A stretch of DNA of 64,000 bases from an uncultured Muribaculaceae bacterium (GTDB taxonomy: Bacteria > Bacteroidota > Bacteroidia > Bacteroidales > Muribaculaceae), in the NCBI GenBank assembly GCA_910587075.1, contig CAJUKE010000014.1, positions 1 through 64,000 of the forward strand, written 5' to 3'. A program made the translations under genes and the position numbers. Of the stretch, positions 35,578 through 43,130 are shown in pieces; within the stretch, counting starts at the first letter, position 1, and each line of letters begins with the position of its first letter. The notes below the pieces were generated by a model. The model had not been told where the DNA came from. It did not search any database and worked only from the letters and a program-made list of their open reading frames with translations.

Positions 35578-36138
35578 TCAGACCTCGCTAAGGGGGAGGC
35601 GCGCCGAAGCGTCGAGGTCGGCGAGGTACTGGGTAGGGGTAAGCCCGGTGACGGTCTTGAACTGGCGCGACAGATGGGCAACGCTCGAATAACCCGCCTT
35701 ATCGGCTATCTCGGTGAGGGTCAGGTTGCCATAGCCGATGAGCTCTTTCACCAACTCAACGCGTTGGGCTATGAAGTACTTCTCGATTGTGCGCCCCTCG
35801 CGGGCCGAGAATATACGGCTCAGGGTGTCATACTCGATGCCGACATTGTCGGAAAGGCACGCCGAGAGGTTGAACTTGCAGTTCTCCTCCCTCACATGGT
35901 GCATGATGGCGTGCTTCACACGCTCCACAACGGCGTCACGCGGGTCGGTGACCAGCTCGAAACCCTCGGTGCGCAACGCGGCGTCGAGCCTCGCGAGGGT
36001 CTTCTCAGAGAGCTGCCCCCCGCCGATGGAGGCCAGTCCGAGGCGCACGTCGCGCACATCGAACCCGGCATCGCCCAGCACCCTGCGCACGGCCTGCACG
36101 CAGTGCTGGCACACCATATTCTTGATTTTGACCTCCAT
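35578..36138 (-). CDS. AraC-family regulator with N-terminal HMA-like metal-binding domain
   Basis: This 186 aa protein begins with an HMA-like ferredoxin fold (MEVKIKNMVCQHCVQAVRRVLGDAGF) with CXXC at Cys10 and Cys13, followed by a C-terminal AraC double helix-turn-helix (about residues 80-180; TLTEIADKAGYSSVAHLSRQFKTVTGLTPTQY). An HMA domain in place of a sugar-binding cupin makes it a probable soft-metal sensor. It is directly upstream of the HMA-tailed permease, its likely target. It starts six bases after the fmt stop, so it can be transcribed with fmt. The operator is unknown; the 99-base gap to the permease holds inverted repeats. Confidence 0.87.
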   Translation of the reverse strand: MEVKIKNMVCQHCVQAVRRVLGDAGFDVRDVRLGLASIGGGQLSEKTLARLDAALRTEGFELVTDPRDAVVERVKHAIMHHVREENCKFNLSACLSDNVGIEYDTLSRIFSAREGRTIEKYFIAQRVELVKELIGYGNLTLTEIADKAGYSSVAHLSRQFKTVTGLTPTQYLADLDASARLPLSEV

Positions 36139-36144
36139 AAGCCG

Positions 36145-37122
36145 TCAACCCATTACGAGCTTTTCAGGCAGACGCGCCCCGCGGAGGAATTCCCCGGCGG
36201 TCATACGGCGCTTGCCCGATGGCTGAACCTCGGTGAGTTCGAGCGCGGAGCCGTCGGCGCATCCGGCGATAAGGCGCCCCCCGGCCACCGACACCTCCCC
36301 CGCCCCGAGTCCGGCATTCCCGATCGGCGACGCGGCGAAAACTTTCAGCGTCAGCAGAGCCGGTTCGCCCGGCTTCCCGGCGTCAAAGAGGTCGCACCAG
36401 GCCGCGGGGTAAGGCGAGAGGCCGCGAATGAGGTTTCTGACCTCCGTGGCGGGACGGTTGAAGTCGATGTGGCAGGTATCGCGGAAAATCTTTGGCGCGG
36501 GGGTCGGCTCCTCATCCCCCAGGAGCGCGTCCTGCGGCTGCGGCACGAGGTCGCCGGCCAGGATATGCCCTATGGTGTCGAGCGTGAGTTCGGCCCCGAG
36601 CTCCATCAGGCGGTCGTGGACGGACCCGACATTCTCGTCGTCGCCGATGGCGATACGCTCCTGACGGAGGATGTCGCCGGTGTCGATTTCGTGTTTGAGG
36701 AAGAAGGTTGTCACCCCGGTCTCCCGGTCGCCGTTTATCACGGCCCAGTTGATGGGCGCGGCGCCGCGGTAGCGGGGGAGCAGCGAGGCGTGGAGGTTGA
36801 AGGTACCAAGGCGGGGCATGGTCCACACCACCTCGGGTAGCATTCTGAAAGCGATAACCACGAACAGGTCGGCCTCCAGCGAGCGTAGCTCCTCGACAAA
36901 ATCGGGGTCCTTGAGCTTCACGGGCTGCATAAGCTTCAGTCCGCACTCAAGGGCGAACTCCTTAACGGGCGACTGGTACATACGGTGGCCGCGCCCGGCA
37001 GGTTTGTCGGGCATGGTAACCACGCCGACCACGTTGTAGCCGTCGTCGACGATACGCCGCAGGCTCTCCACGGCGAACTCAGGTGTTCCGAGAAAAACTA
37101 TCCTTAGGTCCTTCTTATCCAT
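36145..37122 (-). CDS. fmt: Methionyl-tRNA formyltransferase
   Basis: This enzyme formylates initiator Met-tRNA with 10-formyl-THF. The start IVFLGTPEFAVESL, the folate-site FNLHASLLPRYRGAAPINWAV and DTGD motifs are typical. The ATG at 37122 (MDKKDLRIVFLGTPEF) is chosen as the canonical start; a GTG at 37149 would overlap the RluA gene by four bases. Length is 325 aa. Confidence 0.96.
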   Translation of the reverse strand: MDKKDLRIVFLGTPEFAVESLRRIVDDGYNVVGVVTMPDKPAGRGHRMYQSPVKEFALECGLKLMQPVKLKDPDFVEELRSLEADLFVVIAFRMLPEVVWTMPRLGTFNLHASLLPRYRGAAPINWAVINGDRETGVTTFFLKHEIDTGDILRQERIAIGDDENVGSVHDRLMELGAELTLDTIGHILAGDLVPQPQDALLGDEEPTPAPKIFRDTCHIDFNRPATEVRNLIRGLSPYPAAWCDLFDAGKPGEPALLTLKVFAASPIGNAGLGAGEVSVAGGRLIAGCADGSALELTEVQPSGKRRMTAGEFLRGARLPEKLVMG

Positions 37123-37145
37123 CAATGCTTCGTTAGTTATTATTC

Positions 37146-37880
37146 TCACCCGCGGGGTTCGGCTGCTCGTGGTTCGGCTACGGTAGCGCCATCGGCGGTG
37201 CGGTTCGCGGCATCATCCTCCAGGGCGTGCCAGAGATTGTCGTCAGGCACCGGCGCTGTAAGCGATATGGGTTTGCCGCTCACGGGGTGGACGAACTCGA
37301 TATGGCGCGCCATGAGCGAGATGCTGCCGTCGGGGTTGGAGCGTTTGTCGCCATACTTGAGGTCACCCTTCACCGGGCAGCCGATCGAGGCGAGCTGGGC
37401 GCGTATCTGGTGCTTGCGCCCGGTGAGCAGCTCGATTTCCAACAGGCGGTAGCGCTCCGTGGAGCCGATCTGCCGATAACGGAGGCGGGCCTCCTTGGCC
37501 CCCTCGCGAGGTTCGTCGGAAAGATACGATTTGTTGGTCTTCTCAACCGAACGGAGCCAGTGGCGCAGCTCGGCGCTCGGCTCCCGGGGTATGCCGCGAG
37601 TAATCGCCCAATACGTCTTACGCACCTCGCCGTCGCGGAACAGACGGTTCATCCGCTCCAGGGCCTTCGAGGTTTTGGCGAACACCACCAACCCGCCGAC
37701 GGGGCGGTCGAGGCGGTGAACCACGCCGCAGAACACGTTGCCGGGCTTGGCATATTTCTCCTTGATCCAGCGCTTGAGGGTTTCGACCAGCGGTTCGTCG
37801 CCGGTCTTGTCGCCCTGCACGATCTCGCCGGGTGCCTTGTTGACAACTATTATATGGTTATCCTCGTATATAACTTCCAT
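37146..37880 (-). CDS. RluA-family 23S rRNA/tRNA pseudouridine synthase
   Basis: This 244 aa enzyme has the catalytic Asp in HRLDRPVGGLVVFAKT (about residues 56-71). IYEDNHIIVVNKAPGEIVQGD is the family start and GRKHQIRAQL the conserved tail motif. There is no S4 domain. The exact target uridine cannot be told from sequence. It lies 23 bases before fmt. Confidence 0.92.
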   Translation of the reverse strand: MEVIYEDNHIIVVNKAPGEIVQGDKTGDEPLVETLKRWIKEKYAKPGNVFCGVVHRLDRPVGGLVVFAKTSKALERMNRLFRDGEVRKTYWAITRGIPREPSAELRHWLRSVEKTNKSYLSDEPREGAKEARLRYRQIGSTERYRLLEIELLTGRKHQIRAQLASIGCPVKGDLKYGDKRSNPDGSISLMARHIEFVHPVSGKPISLTAPVPDDNLWHALEDDAANRTADGATVAEPRAAEPRG

Positions 37881-37921
37881 AGCGCGAATTTACGCGCTTT
37901 TGGGCGTAAAAGCAAATCGTT

Positions 37922-38158
37922 TCAGGCATCGTCATCGCCGTCGCCGTCCCCGCCGGATCCGTCGCCGCGCTCGAAGGCCCGGCCAAGGTACATAAGCAGC
38001 GTGCCTACAAGTACCAGCCCGCACAGCGTGAGCGCCGACACCCAGGTGGTGAACGGAGCGACGCCTATCAGCATCATTACTATAAAGCCGGCCACAACCG
38101 CCACGGTCAATATGAAACCTGCCCAAAACAACGAGCGCCCTGTGTTATTCGTATCCAT
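37922..38158 (-). CDS. Small two-helix membrane protein, 78 aa
   Basis: Two hydrophobic helices (LFWAGFILTVAVVAGFIVMML and VSALTLCGLVLVGTLLMYLG) precede a strikingly acidic, Gly-rich tail (GDGSGGDGDGDDDA). I recognise no family. It is 41 bases upstream of the RluA gene. A 16-base inverted repeat lies about 50 bases before its start. Confidence 0.65.
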   Translation of the reverse strand: MDTNNTGRSLFWAGFILTVAVVAGFIVMMLIGVAPFTTWVSALTLCGLVLVGTLLMYLGRAFERGDGSGGDGDGDDDA

Positions 38159-38210
38159 TATCCCATGATTTTATAATTAGTACCCCTACAAGGGGGATTT
38201 CCACTTTCTT

Positions 38211-38255
38211 TAGAAACTGTTTAAAATCTTTCGAAAAATTTTTAAACAGTTTCTA
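38211..38255. repeat. AT-rich 16-base inverted repeat
   Basis: TAGAAACTGTTTAAAA (38211-38226) and TTTTAAACAGTTTCTA (38240-38255) are exact complements with a 13-base spacer. It is between the terminator of the TPR gene and the start of the 78 aa membrane protein. Confidence 0.75.
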
Positions 38256-38326
38256 CCACTTAAAGGCTTTTTTAACGTCAATTGTTCACACCGCGGCGCG
38301 CCAATTTACCGCATGGGCAAAAGAAA

Positions 38327-38355
38327 GCCGCGCCACCCATTGCGGGAGGCGCGGC
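38327..38355 (-). terminator. Terminator after the TPR gene
   Basis: GCCGCGCC and GGCGCGGC arms with an inner CCC/GGG pairing lie 21 bases beyond the TPR stop on the minus strand; a TTTCTT run follows. Confidence 0.7.
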
Positions 38356-38376
38356 CATTAGCGGTTGTTGCCGTAG

Positions 38377-40008
38377 TTATTTCGCTTCGGCGGGAGCGAG
38401 GGTCTCGATGTAGGCCTTCAGCTCTTCCGAGGGGGATATTTCATAGAAACGGGTGAAGGTGGCGCGGGCCTTGTCGGTGTCCTTCAGGGTCGAGATCTCG
38501 TAGTTGCCGAGGCGGCCGAGCACCTGGGTGTACATCGACTTGCGCTTCTCAAGGTTCGAGGGATCGGAGTCGAGGCACGCGAGGGTTGCCATGTCAGCGT
38601 CGTATACGGCCTGGTCGTAAACGTTGCGGTTGGCGGTCATCAGGATGCGAGCGTAGTTGTTGAGCACGATCGGGTTGTCGTTGATCTCAGCCTTAACCTT
38701 CTCGATGGCGGCGATGGCCTTCTGCGAAGCGGCCTGCGATGCTACGGAGTCGGTATCCATCTTCGAGGCGGCAACGGCGTTCCAGCGGAGGGCGAGCTGC
38801 AGCTGGTCGTTGAGGTTGTCGTCGCCGGAAGCGGCCATATAGCGCTCCATAGCCTCGGCGGCCTTGTCGAACATATGGGCCTGGTTGTAGGCGCTGGAGA
38901 GGTCCTTCAGCAAGGATACCTTCTCGGGGGAAGCGCCGACGGCCTTCTCATACATAAGAACGGCGGTCGAGTCGTCGCCCATATCCTGGAGCAGTTCGCC
39001 ATACTGGGTGTAGTCCTGCGAGTTGAGGTCAGCCTTGGGGTTGCTCATCAGGGTTTCGGCGGCAGCCTTGGCGGCTTCCTTCTCGCCCATGGCCTTCTTG
39101 TTGTAGAACTGCATGCGCTGCATGTAGAAGTTGGCGGGCTCCTCCTTCAGAATCTCACCGGCGAGGGCGTAGCTCTCGGGGTAGCGCTGGGCGAAGAAGA
39201 GGAGGCCTACGAGGCGCTGCTTGTCCTTATTGAAGTGGTTGGGGTTCTGGATGTACTGCTCGTACTGCTGGGCGGCGAGGGTGAGCTGGTTGTTGTCGTA
39301 GTACTTCTCGGCAAGCTCGCGCTGTGCCAGGGCCGAGTTAGGCTGCTGGGCCAGGAGGTCCTTCAGCTTCTGGATGGCGTATTGCGGGTTGACGCGGAAG
39401 TAAGTGCGGGCATACTTCACATAAGCCTCGGGGTGCTCGTTGGCGGTGTCGAACTGGGCGGCCATCTCGTACATACCGGCGGCGTCGCCGACGTTGGTCG
39501 GAGCGAGACGGTCACCTTCGAGGATAAAGGGCGCGGCAGCGTTCTTCTTGGCCTTCTTGGCGTCGAGGAGGGCCTTGTCGATCTCGGTAGCGTACTTCAC
39601 GGGGTCGGCGATGAAGTATGCGCGGGCTATTTCGGTGAGCACGTCGGGATCCTTCTTAGCCTTCCCCTTGGCGTCCTTGAAGTAATCCTTAGCCTGGCCG
39701 AGGTTGCCGTCGGCGAGAGCCAGGGCGCCCATACCGATGTAGTTGTAACCGTTGTTGGAGTCAGCGGCCAGACCCTTTTCGAAGTTGGCCTTGGCTGTGG
39801 CCTTGTCGCCCTTCTGCATGGCGATCTGGCCGAGGTAGTAGTAGGAGGTGGCCTGTTCGGTGCCGGCCTGGTTAAGTGTGTTGGTGAGGATGATCAGAGC
39901 TTCCTCGGGCTGGTCGGCGCGGTAGTACTCCACGCCATCCTTGAAACCCTGGGCCGAGAGGCCGAGGGCCGAGCCTAAGAGCAGGCTGAGAAGGAATTTT
40001 GATTTCAT
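38377..40008 (-). CDS. Exported tetratricopeptide-repeat protein, 543 aa
   Basis: The signal peptide (MKSKFLLSLLLGSALGLSAQ) is followed by a solenoid of TPR-type helices, for example ATSYYYLGQIAMQKGDKATAKANFEKGL and SALAQRELAEKYYDNNQLTLAAQQYEQYI. TPR proteins act as scaffolds; this one is probably periplasmic. It follows the PstS-like lipoprotein (93 bases). In other Bacteroidetes such a pair lies at the end of a TonB-ExbBD energy cluster; those genes are not present here. Confidence 0.85.
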   Translation of the reverse strand: MKSKFLLSLLLGSALGLSAQGFKDGVEYYRADQPEEALIILTNTLNQAGTEQATSYYYLGQIAMQKGDKATAKANFEKGLAADSNNGYNYIGMGALALADGNLGQAKDYFKDAKGKAKKDPDVLTEIARAYFIADPVKYATEIDKALLDAKKAKKNAAAPFILEGDRLAPTNVGDAAGMYEMAAQFDTANEHPEAYVKYARTYFRVNPQYAIQKLKDLLAQQPNSALAQRELAEKYYDNNQLTLAAQQYEQYIQNPNHFNKDKQRLVGLLFFAQRYPESYALAGEILKEEPANFYMQRMQFYNKKAMGEKEAAKAAAETLMSNPKADLNSQDYTQYGELLQDMGDDSTAVLMYEKAVGASPEKVSLLKDLSSAYNQAHMFDKAAEAMERYMAASGDDNLNDQLQLALRWNAVAASKMDTDSVASQAASQKAIAAIEKVKAEINDNPIVLNNYARILMTANRNVYDQAVYDADMATLACLDSDPSNLEKRKSMYTQVLGRLGNYEISTLKDTDKARATFTRFYEISPSEELKAYIETLAPAEAK

Positions 40009-40101
40009 TGGTCGTTATGTTTTAAGCGATTTGTAATTTGCACTGTCTGTGGGAGCCGCGCGGGCGTCCTCCTCGCGGAGCGGCGTCAGCGCGGCCCGGG
40101 G

Positions 40102-41094
40102 TCAGTCGACCGACACCATGCGCTGGTGGACGGTCGCGGGGAGCACCCCGGTCTGCTGGATGAGCTTCTGCCCGCGGAACGAGGTCACGAACGAGAAGAA
40201 ACCCGAGGCGAGCGATCCGGCGGCGCCGGTGTTCACCATCCATATCGAGCGGTACAGCGGGTAGCGTCCGTCGAAAATGTACGCCTGGTAGGGCTTGTAG
40301 GCGGTAAGCGAGTCGTCGCGGCGTATCGGGAGCACCTTCACATCGTTGGTGAAGGAGGTGGCCGTGGTGTCGTCGGCCTCAAGGGTCTTCAGGCGTTCCT
40401 CGGCCGAGAGGTCGGCGCTCTTGAGGTCGGTCGAAATCCAGCTCACGCTCACCAGGCCGATGGCGTTGCGGCGCTCCTTCACGGCGTCGAACACCGCGGG
40501 CATCGTTTCAGCCGAGGCCACCGTCGGGGCGAACTTGCCTCCGCGGAGCACCGAGTCGGCCATATACTTCACCACCGACGAGCCGCTGTGGTCAAACACC
40601 ACCTGGATCTTGCCGAGCTTCGTAGGCGATAGCTGGCTCCATTCCGTAACCTCGCCGCTGAGAATCTCGCGAAGCTCGCTAATCGAGAGGTTTTCGACGG
40701 GGTTCTCCTCGTTGACAATCACGGCGATGGCGTCGACGGCGATTTTCTTCGTCTTGGCGAAATGCTTCTTGTCGCGGAGGAACGAGTTCTCCTCCTTGGT
40801 GAGCTCGCGCGAAATCACAGCGCACCGGGCCGAGCCGAACAGCAGGGAGTCGACGGCGGCATGCTCGTCGGTATAGCGGGCGAGCACCGAGGCGGCGGGG
40901 TAGATGTACTCGAACACGTCGATTTCCTCCTGAACGATGTTCTGGAACGACGCGTCGGCCGCGATCACTACCGTGCCCGAGGTCGAGGTGTTGCCGGTAG
41001 GCAGCTTGCGCTTGCCTCCCTTCCCCTCGCACGCGCCGAGCGGGAGCACGAGGGCGGCGGCGAGCGCCGCGGCGAATATGTTGCTGAGTTTCAT
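40102..41094 (-). CDS. PstS-like substrate-binding lipoprotein
   Basis: The lipobox LPLGAC (Cys at 22) leads into a type II periplasmic binding fold related to phosphate-binding PstS: SGTVVIAADASFQNIVQEEIDVFEYIYP, ENLSISELREILSGEVTEW, HSGSSVVKYMAD and KLIQQTGVLPAT. No phosphate ABC permease genes are nearby, so a direct role in phosphate import is not supported. It is located with the TPR protein and a small membrane protein. Confidence 0.86.
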   Translation of the reverse strand: MKLSNIFAAALAAALVLPLGACEGKGGKRKLPTGNTSTSGTVVIAADASFQNIVQEEIDVFEYIYPAASVLARYTDEHAAVDSLLFGSARCAVISRELTKEENSFLRDKKHFAKTKKIAVDAIAVIVNEENPVENLSISELREILSGEVTEWSQLSPTKLGKIQVVFDHSGSSVVKYMADSVLRGGKFAPTVASAETMPAVFDAVKERRNAIGLVSVSWISTDLKSADLSAEERLKTLEADDTTATSFTNDVKVLPIRRDDSLTAYKPYQAYIFDGRYPLYRSIWMVNTGAAGSLASGFFSFVTSFRGQKLIQQTGVLPATVHQRMVSVD

Positions 41095-41274
41095 TGTCAG
41101 ATCAGAAAGATTGTTTCCAGGCCACCCGCGGCCAATGCCGCGGTGGTCCGAGAGGCGTTAGCTGGTGCCTATTTAAACGTTAGACTGCTAACGGAAAGCA
41201 AAGTTAGCAGAAGTTTCGCAAAAAAGGAAACTTTTGCCACAGAATATACACGCGGGGCGACCGACGCCCCGGCC

Positions 41275-41499
41275 TCAGATACTCGAATCTATGCCGGAGA
41301 ACTGCCGGTAAGCGCGCCAGAAGCCGTAGACCACGAACAGCGACCCGCCGACCCAGCGCAGCCACTGCCAGCCGGCCGAGAAGTGGAAGAAGTCGATGAA
41401 GAGCAGCACGCCCATACCGACGTAAATCAATATCATGAAGATGCCGAAAACGGTTCTCATTGTGGAAGGTATCCCTCCTCCGTTGTCCTGATGTGCCAT
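41275..41499 (-). CDS. Small membrane protein, 74 aa
   Basis: Two hydrophobic helices (VFGIFMILIYVGMGVLLFIDFF and WLRWVGGSLFVVYGFWRAYR) follow a polar start. The ATG at 41499 (MAHQDNGGGIPS) is preferred over the frame to 41532. Its position upstream of the PstS-like gene resembles the small membrane protein in other Bacteroidetes clusters of this kind. The function is unknown. Confidence 0.7.
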   Translation of the reverse strand: MAHQDNGGGIPSTMRTVFGIFMILIYVGMGVLLFIDFFHFSAGWQWLRWVGGSLFVVYGFWRAYRQFSGIDSSI

Positions 41500-41685
41500 A
41501 ATAATAGTTGTTTGGTTTTTAAAGCGGAACAATCCGGGAGGCGGCTTTGTTCAGCCCCGCGCCGGCGGCGCTTCGATTTGTAAAATTAACAAAATTCCAG
41601 CGAACCGCCCTACCCCTCCGGCCGGCCGGCGCGATAATTAAGCAAAGTTAACACCCGCACGGCCCAGCCGCTCCCCGAAATTCAG

Positions 41686-41693
41686 TAATTTTG
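41686..41693 (+). promoter_or_regulatory. -7 element of rarA
   Basis: TAATTTTG matches TAnnTTTG exactly and lies 52 bases before the ATG; no good -33 element was found. Confidence 0.45.
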
Positions 41694-41745
41694 TAGTTAC
41701 AGCGCCCCTCGGTAGGCTCTGAAACGCAAAAACACCATCTAAGAA

Positions 41746-43017
41746 ATGCTCGCACCTCTCGCTGAACGGCTCCGACCCAAAAACCTTGACGAATATATCG
41801 GCCAGACCCACCTGGTCGGGCCCGGCGGCATACTGCGCCGCATGATCGACTCGGGCAACGTAAGCTCCTTCATCCTCTGGGGGCCTCCGGGGGTCGGGAA
41901 GACTACCATAGCGCGCATCATCGCCAACACCACCAAGTCGCAGTTCTACACCCTCTCGGCAGTCACCGCCGGGGTGAAGGATGTGCGCGACGTGATCGAG
42001 CGCTGCCGCGCCGACGCCCGCTCGATGTTCTCCCAGGGGCGCCCGATACTCTTCATCGACGAAATACACCGCTTCAGCAAATCGCAGCAGGACTCGCTCC
42101 TGGGGGCCGTGGAACAGGGTATAGTGACCCTCATCGGTGCCACCACCGAAAACCCGTCGTTCGAGGTGATACGCCCGCTGCTGAGCCGCGCGCAGGTCTA
42201 CACCCTCAAACCGCTCGAAGCCCCCGAACTGCAGACACTCCTCGACCGCGCCATCTCCGGCGACGAGATTCTCGCCACCCGCGACGTTAAAGTCGAGGGC
42301 ACCGACGCCCTGTTCCGATTCTCCGGCGGCGACGCCCGCAAACTGCTCAACATCCTCGACCTCCTCGACCAGTCGACCCAGGCTGGCCAGCCCCTTGTGA
42401 TTTCCGACGAAGTCGTGACCCGCTCCCTCCAGCAGAACCCCGCGGCCTACGACAAGCAGGGGGATATGCACTACGACATCATATCGGCCTTCATCAAGAG
42501 CGTGCGCGGCTCCGACCCCGACGCGGCCGTCTACTGGCTGGCGCGGATGATCGACGGCGGGGAGGACCCCGAATTCATCGCCCGGCGCCTGGTGATACTC
42601 TCCGCCGAGGATATAGGGCTGGCCAACCCCAACGCCATGCTGCTGGCCAACGCCACTTACGACATCATAAAGAAAATCGGTATGCCCGAGGGGCGCATCC
42701 CCCTGGCCGAATGCACCGTTTACCTCGCGACCTCGGCCAAGAGCAACTCGGCGTATCTCGCGATCGACGCCGCGCTGGCCAAAGTGCGCGAGACAGGCAA
42801 CCTGCCCGTGCCGCTCCACATACGCAACGCCCCGACCTCCCTTATGAAGGAGATGGGCTACGGAGCCGACTACAAATACGCCCACGATTATCCGGGCCAC
42901 TTCGTGCGCCAGCAGTTCCTCCCCGACCGCCTCGACGGCACCCGCTTCTGGAATCCCGCCGACAACCCCGCGGAGGCCCGACTGGCCGACCTCCAGCGCT
43001 CCCGCTGGGGCCGCTGA
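41746..43017 (+). CDS. rarA: Replication-associated recombination protein A (RarA/MgsA)
   Basis: This AAA+ ATPase acts at stalled replication forks. Walker A is GPPGVGKTT, Walker [10 protein letters not shown], sensor [10 protein letters not shown], and the C-terminal tetramer domain begins near [26 protein letters not shown]. Its length of 423 aa is normal. It is a single gene that converges on the subtilisin gene. Confidence 0.96.
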   Translation: MLAPLAERLRPKNLDEYIGQTHLVGPGGILRRMIDSGNVSSFILWGPPGVGKTTIARIIANTTKSQFYTLSAVTAGVKDVRDVIERCRADARSMFSQGRPILFIDEIHRFSKSQQDSLLGAVEQGIVTLIGATTENPSFEVIRPLLSRAQVYTLKPLEAPELQTLLDRAISGDEILATRDVKVEGTDALFRFSGGDARKLLNILDLLDQSTQAGQPLVISDEVVTRSLQQNPAAYDKQGDMHYDIISAFIKSVRGSDPDAAVYWLARMIDGGEDPEFIARRLVILSAEDIGLANPNAMLLANATYDIIKKIGMPEGRIPLAECTVYLATSAKSNSAYLAIDAALAKVRETGNLPVPLHIRNAPTSLMKEMGYGADYKYAHDYPGHFVRQQFLPDRLDGTRFWNPADNPAEARLADLQRSRWGR

Positions 43018-43060
43018 CCTCCCCAAAGTCCCAATTCTCCCAATTTTCCCAAATCTCCCA

Positions 43061-43115
43061 TAAAAACACCCAAGCCCCGGGTCGCGATTCGCGACCCGGG
43101 GCTTGGGTGTTTTTA
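43061..43115. terminator. Bidirectional terminator between rarA and the subtilisin gene
   Basis: Two 27-base arms are perfect complements around a minimal loop, with A-run and T-run ends suitable for termination in both directions. Confidence 0.9.
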
Positions 43116-43130
43116 TCAGCTTCCGACCAC

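Noticed and set aside
43061..43115. Possible transposon end (27-base perfect inverted repeat)
   Set aside because: It lies between two convergent genes with poly-A/poly-T ends and minimal loop, which is the form of a bidirectional terminator; no transposase is near.
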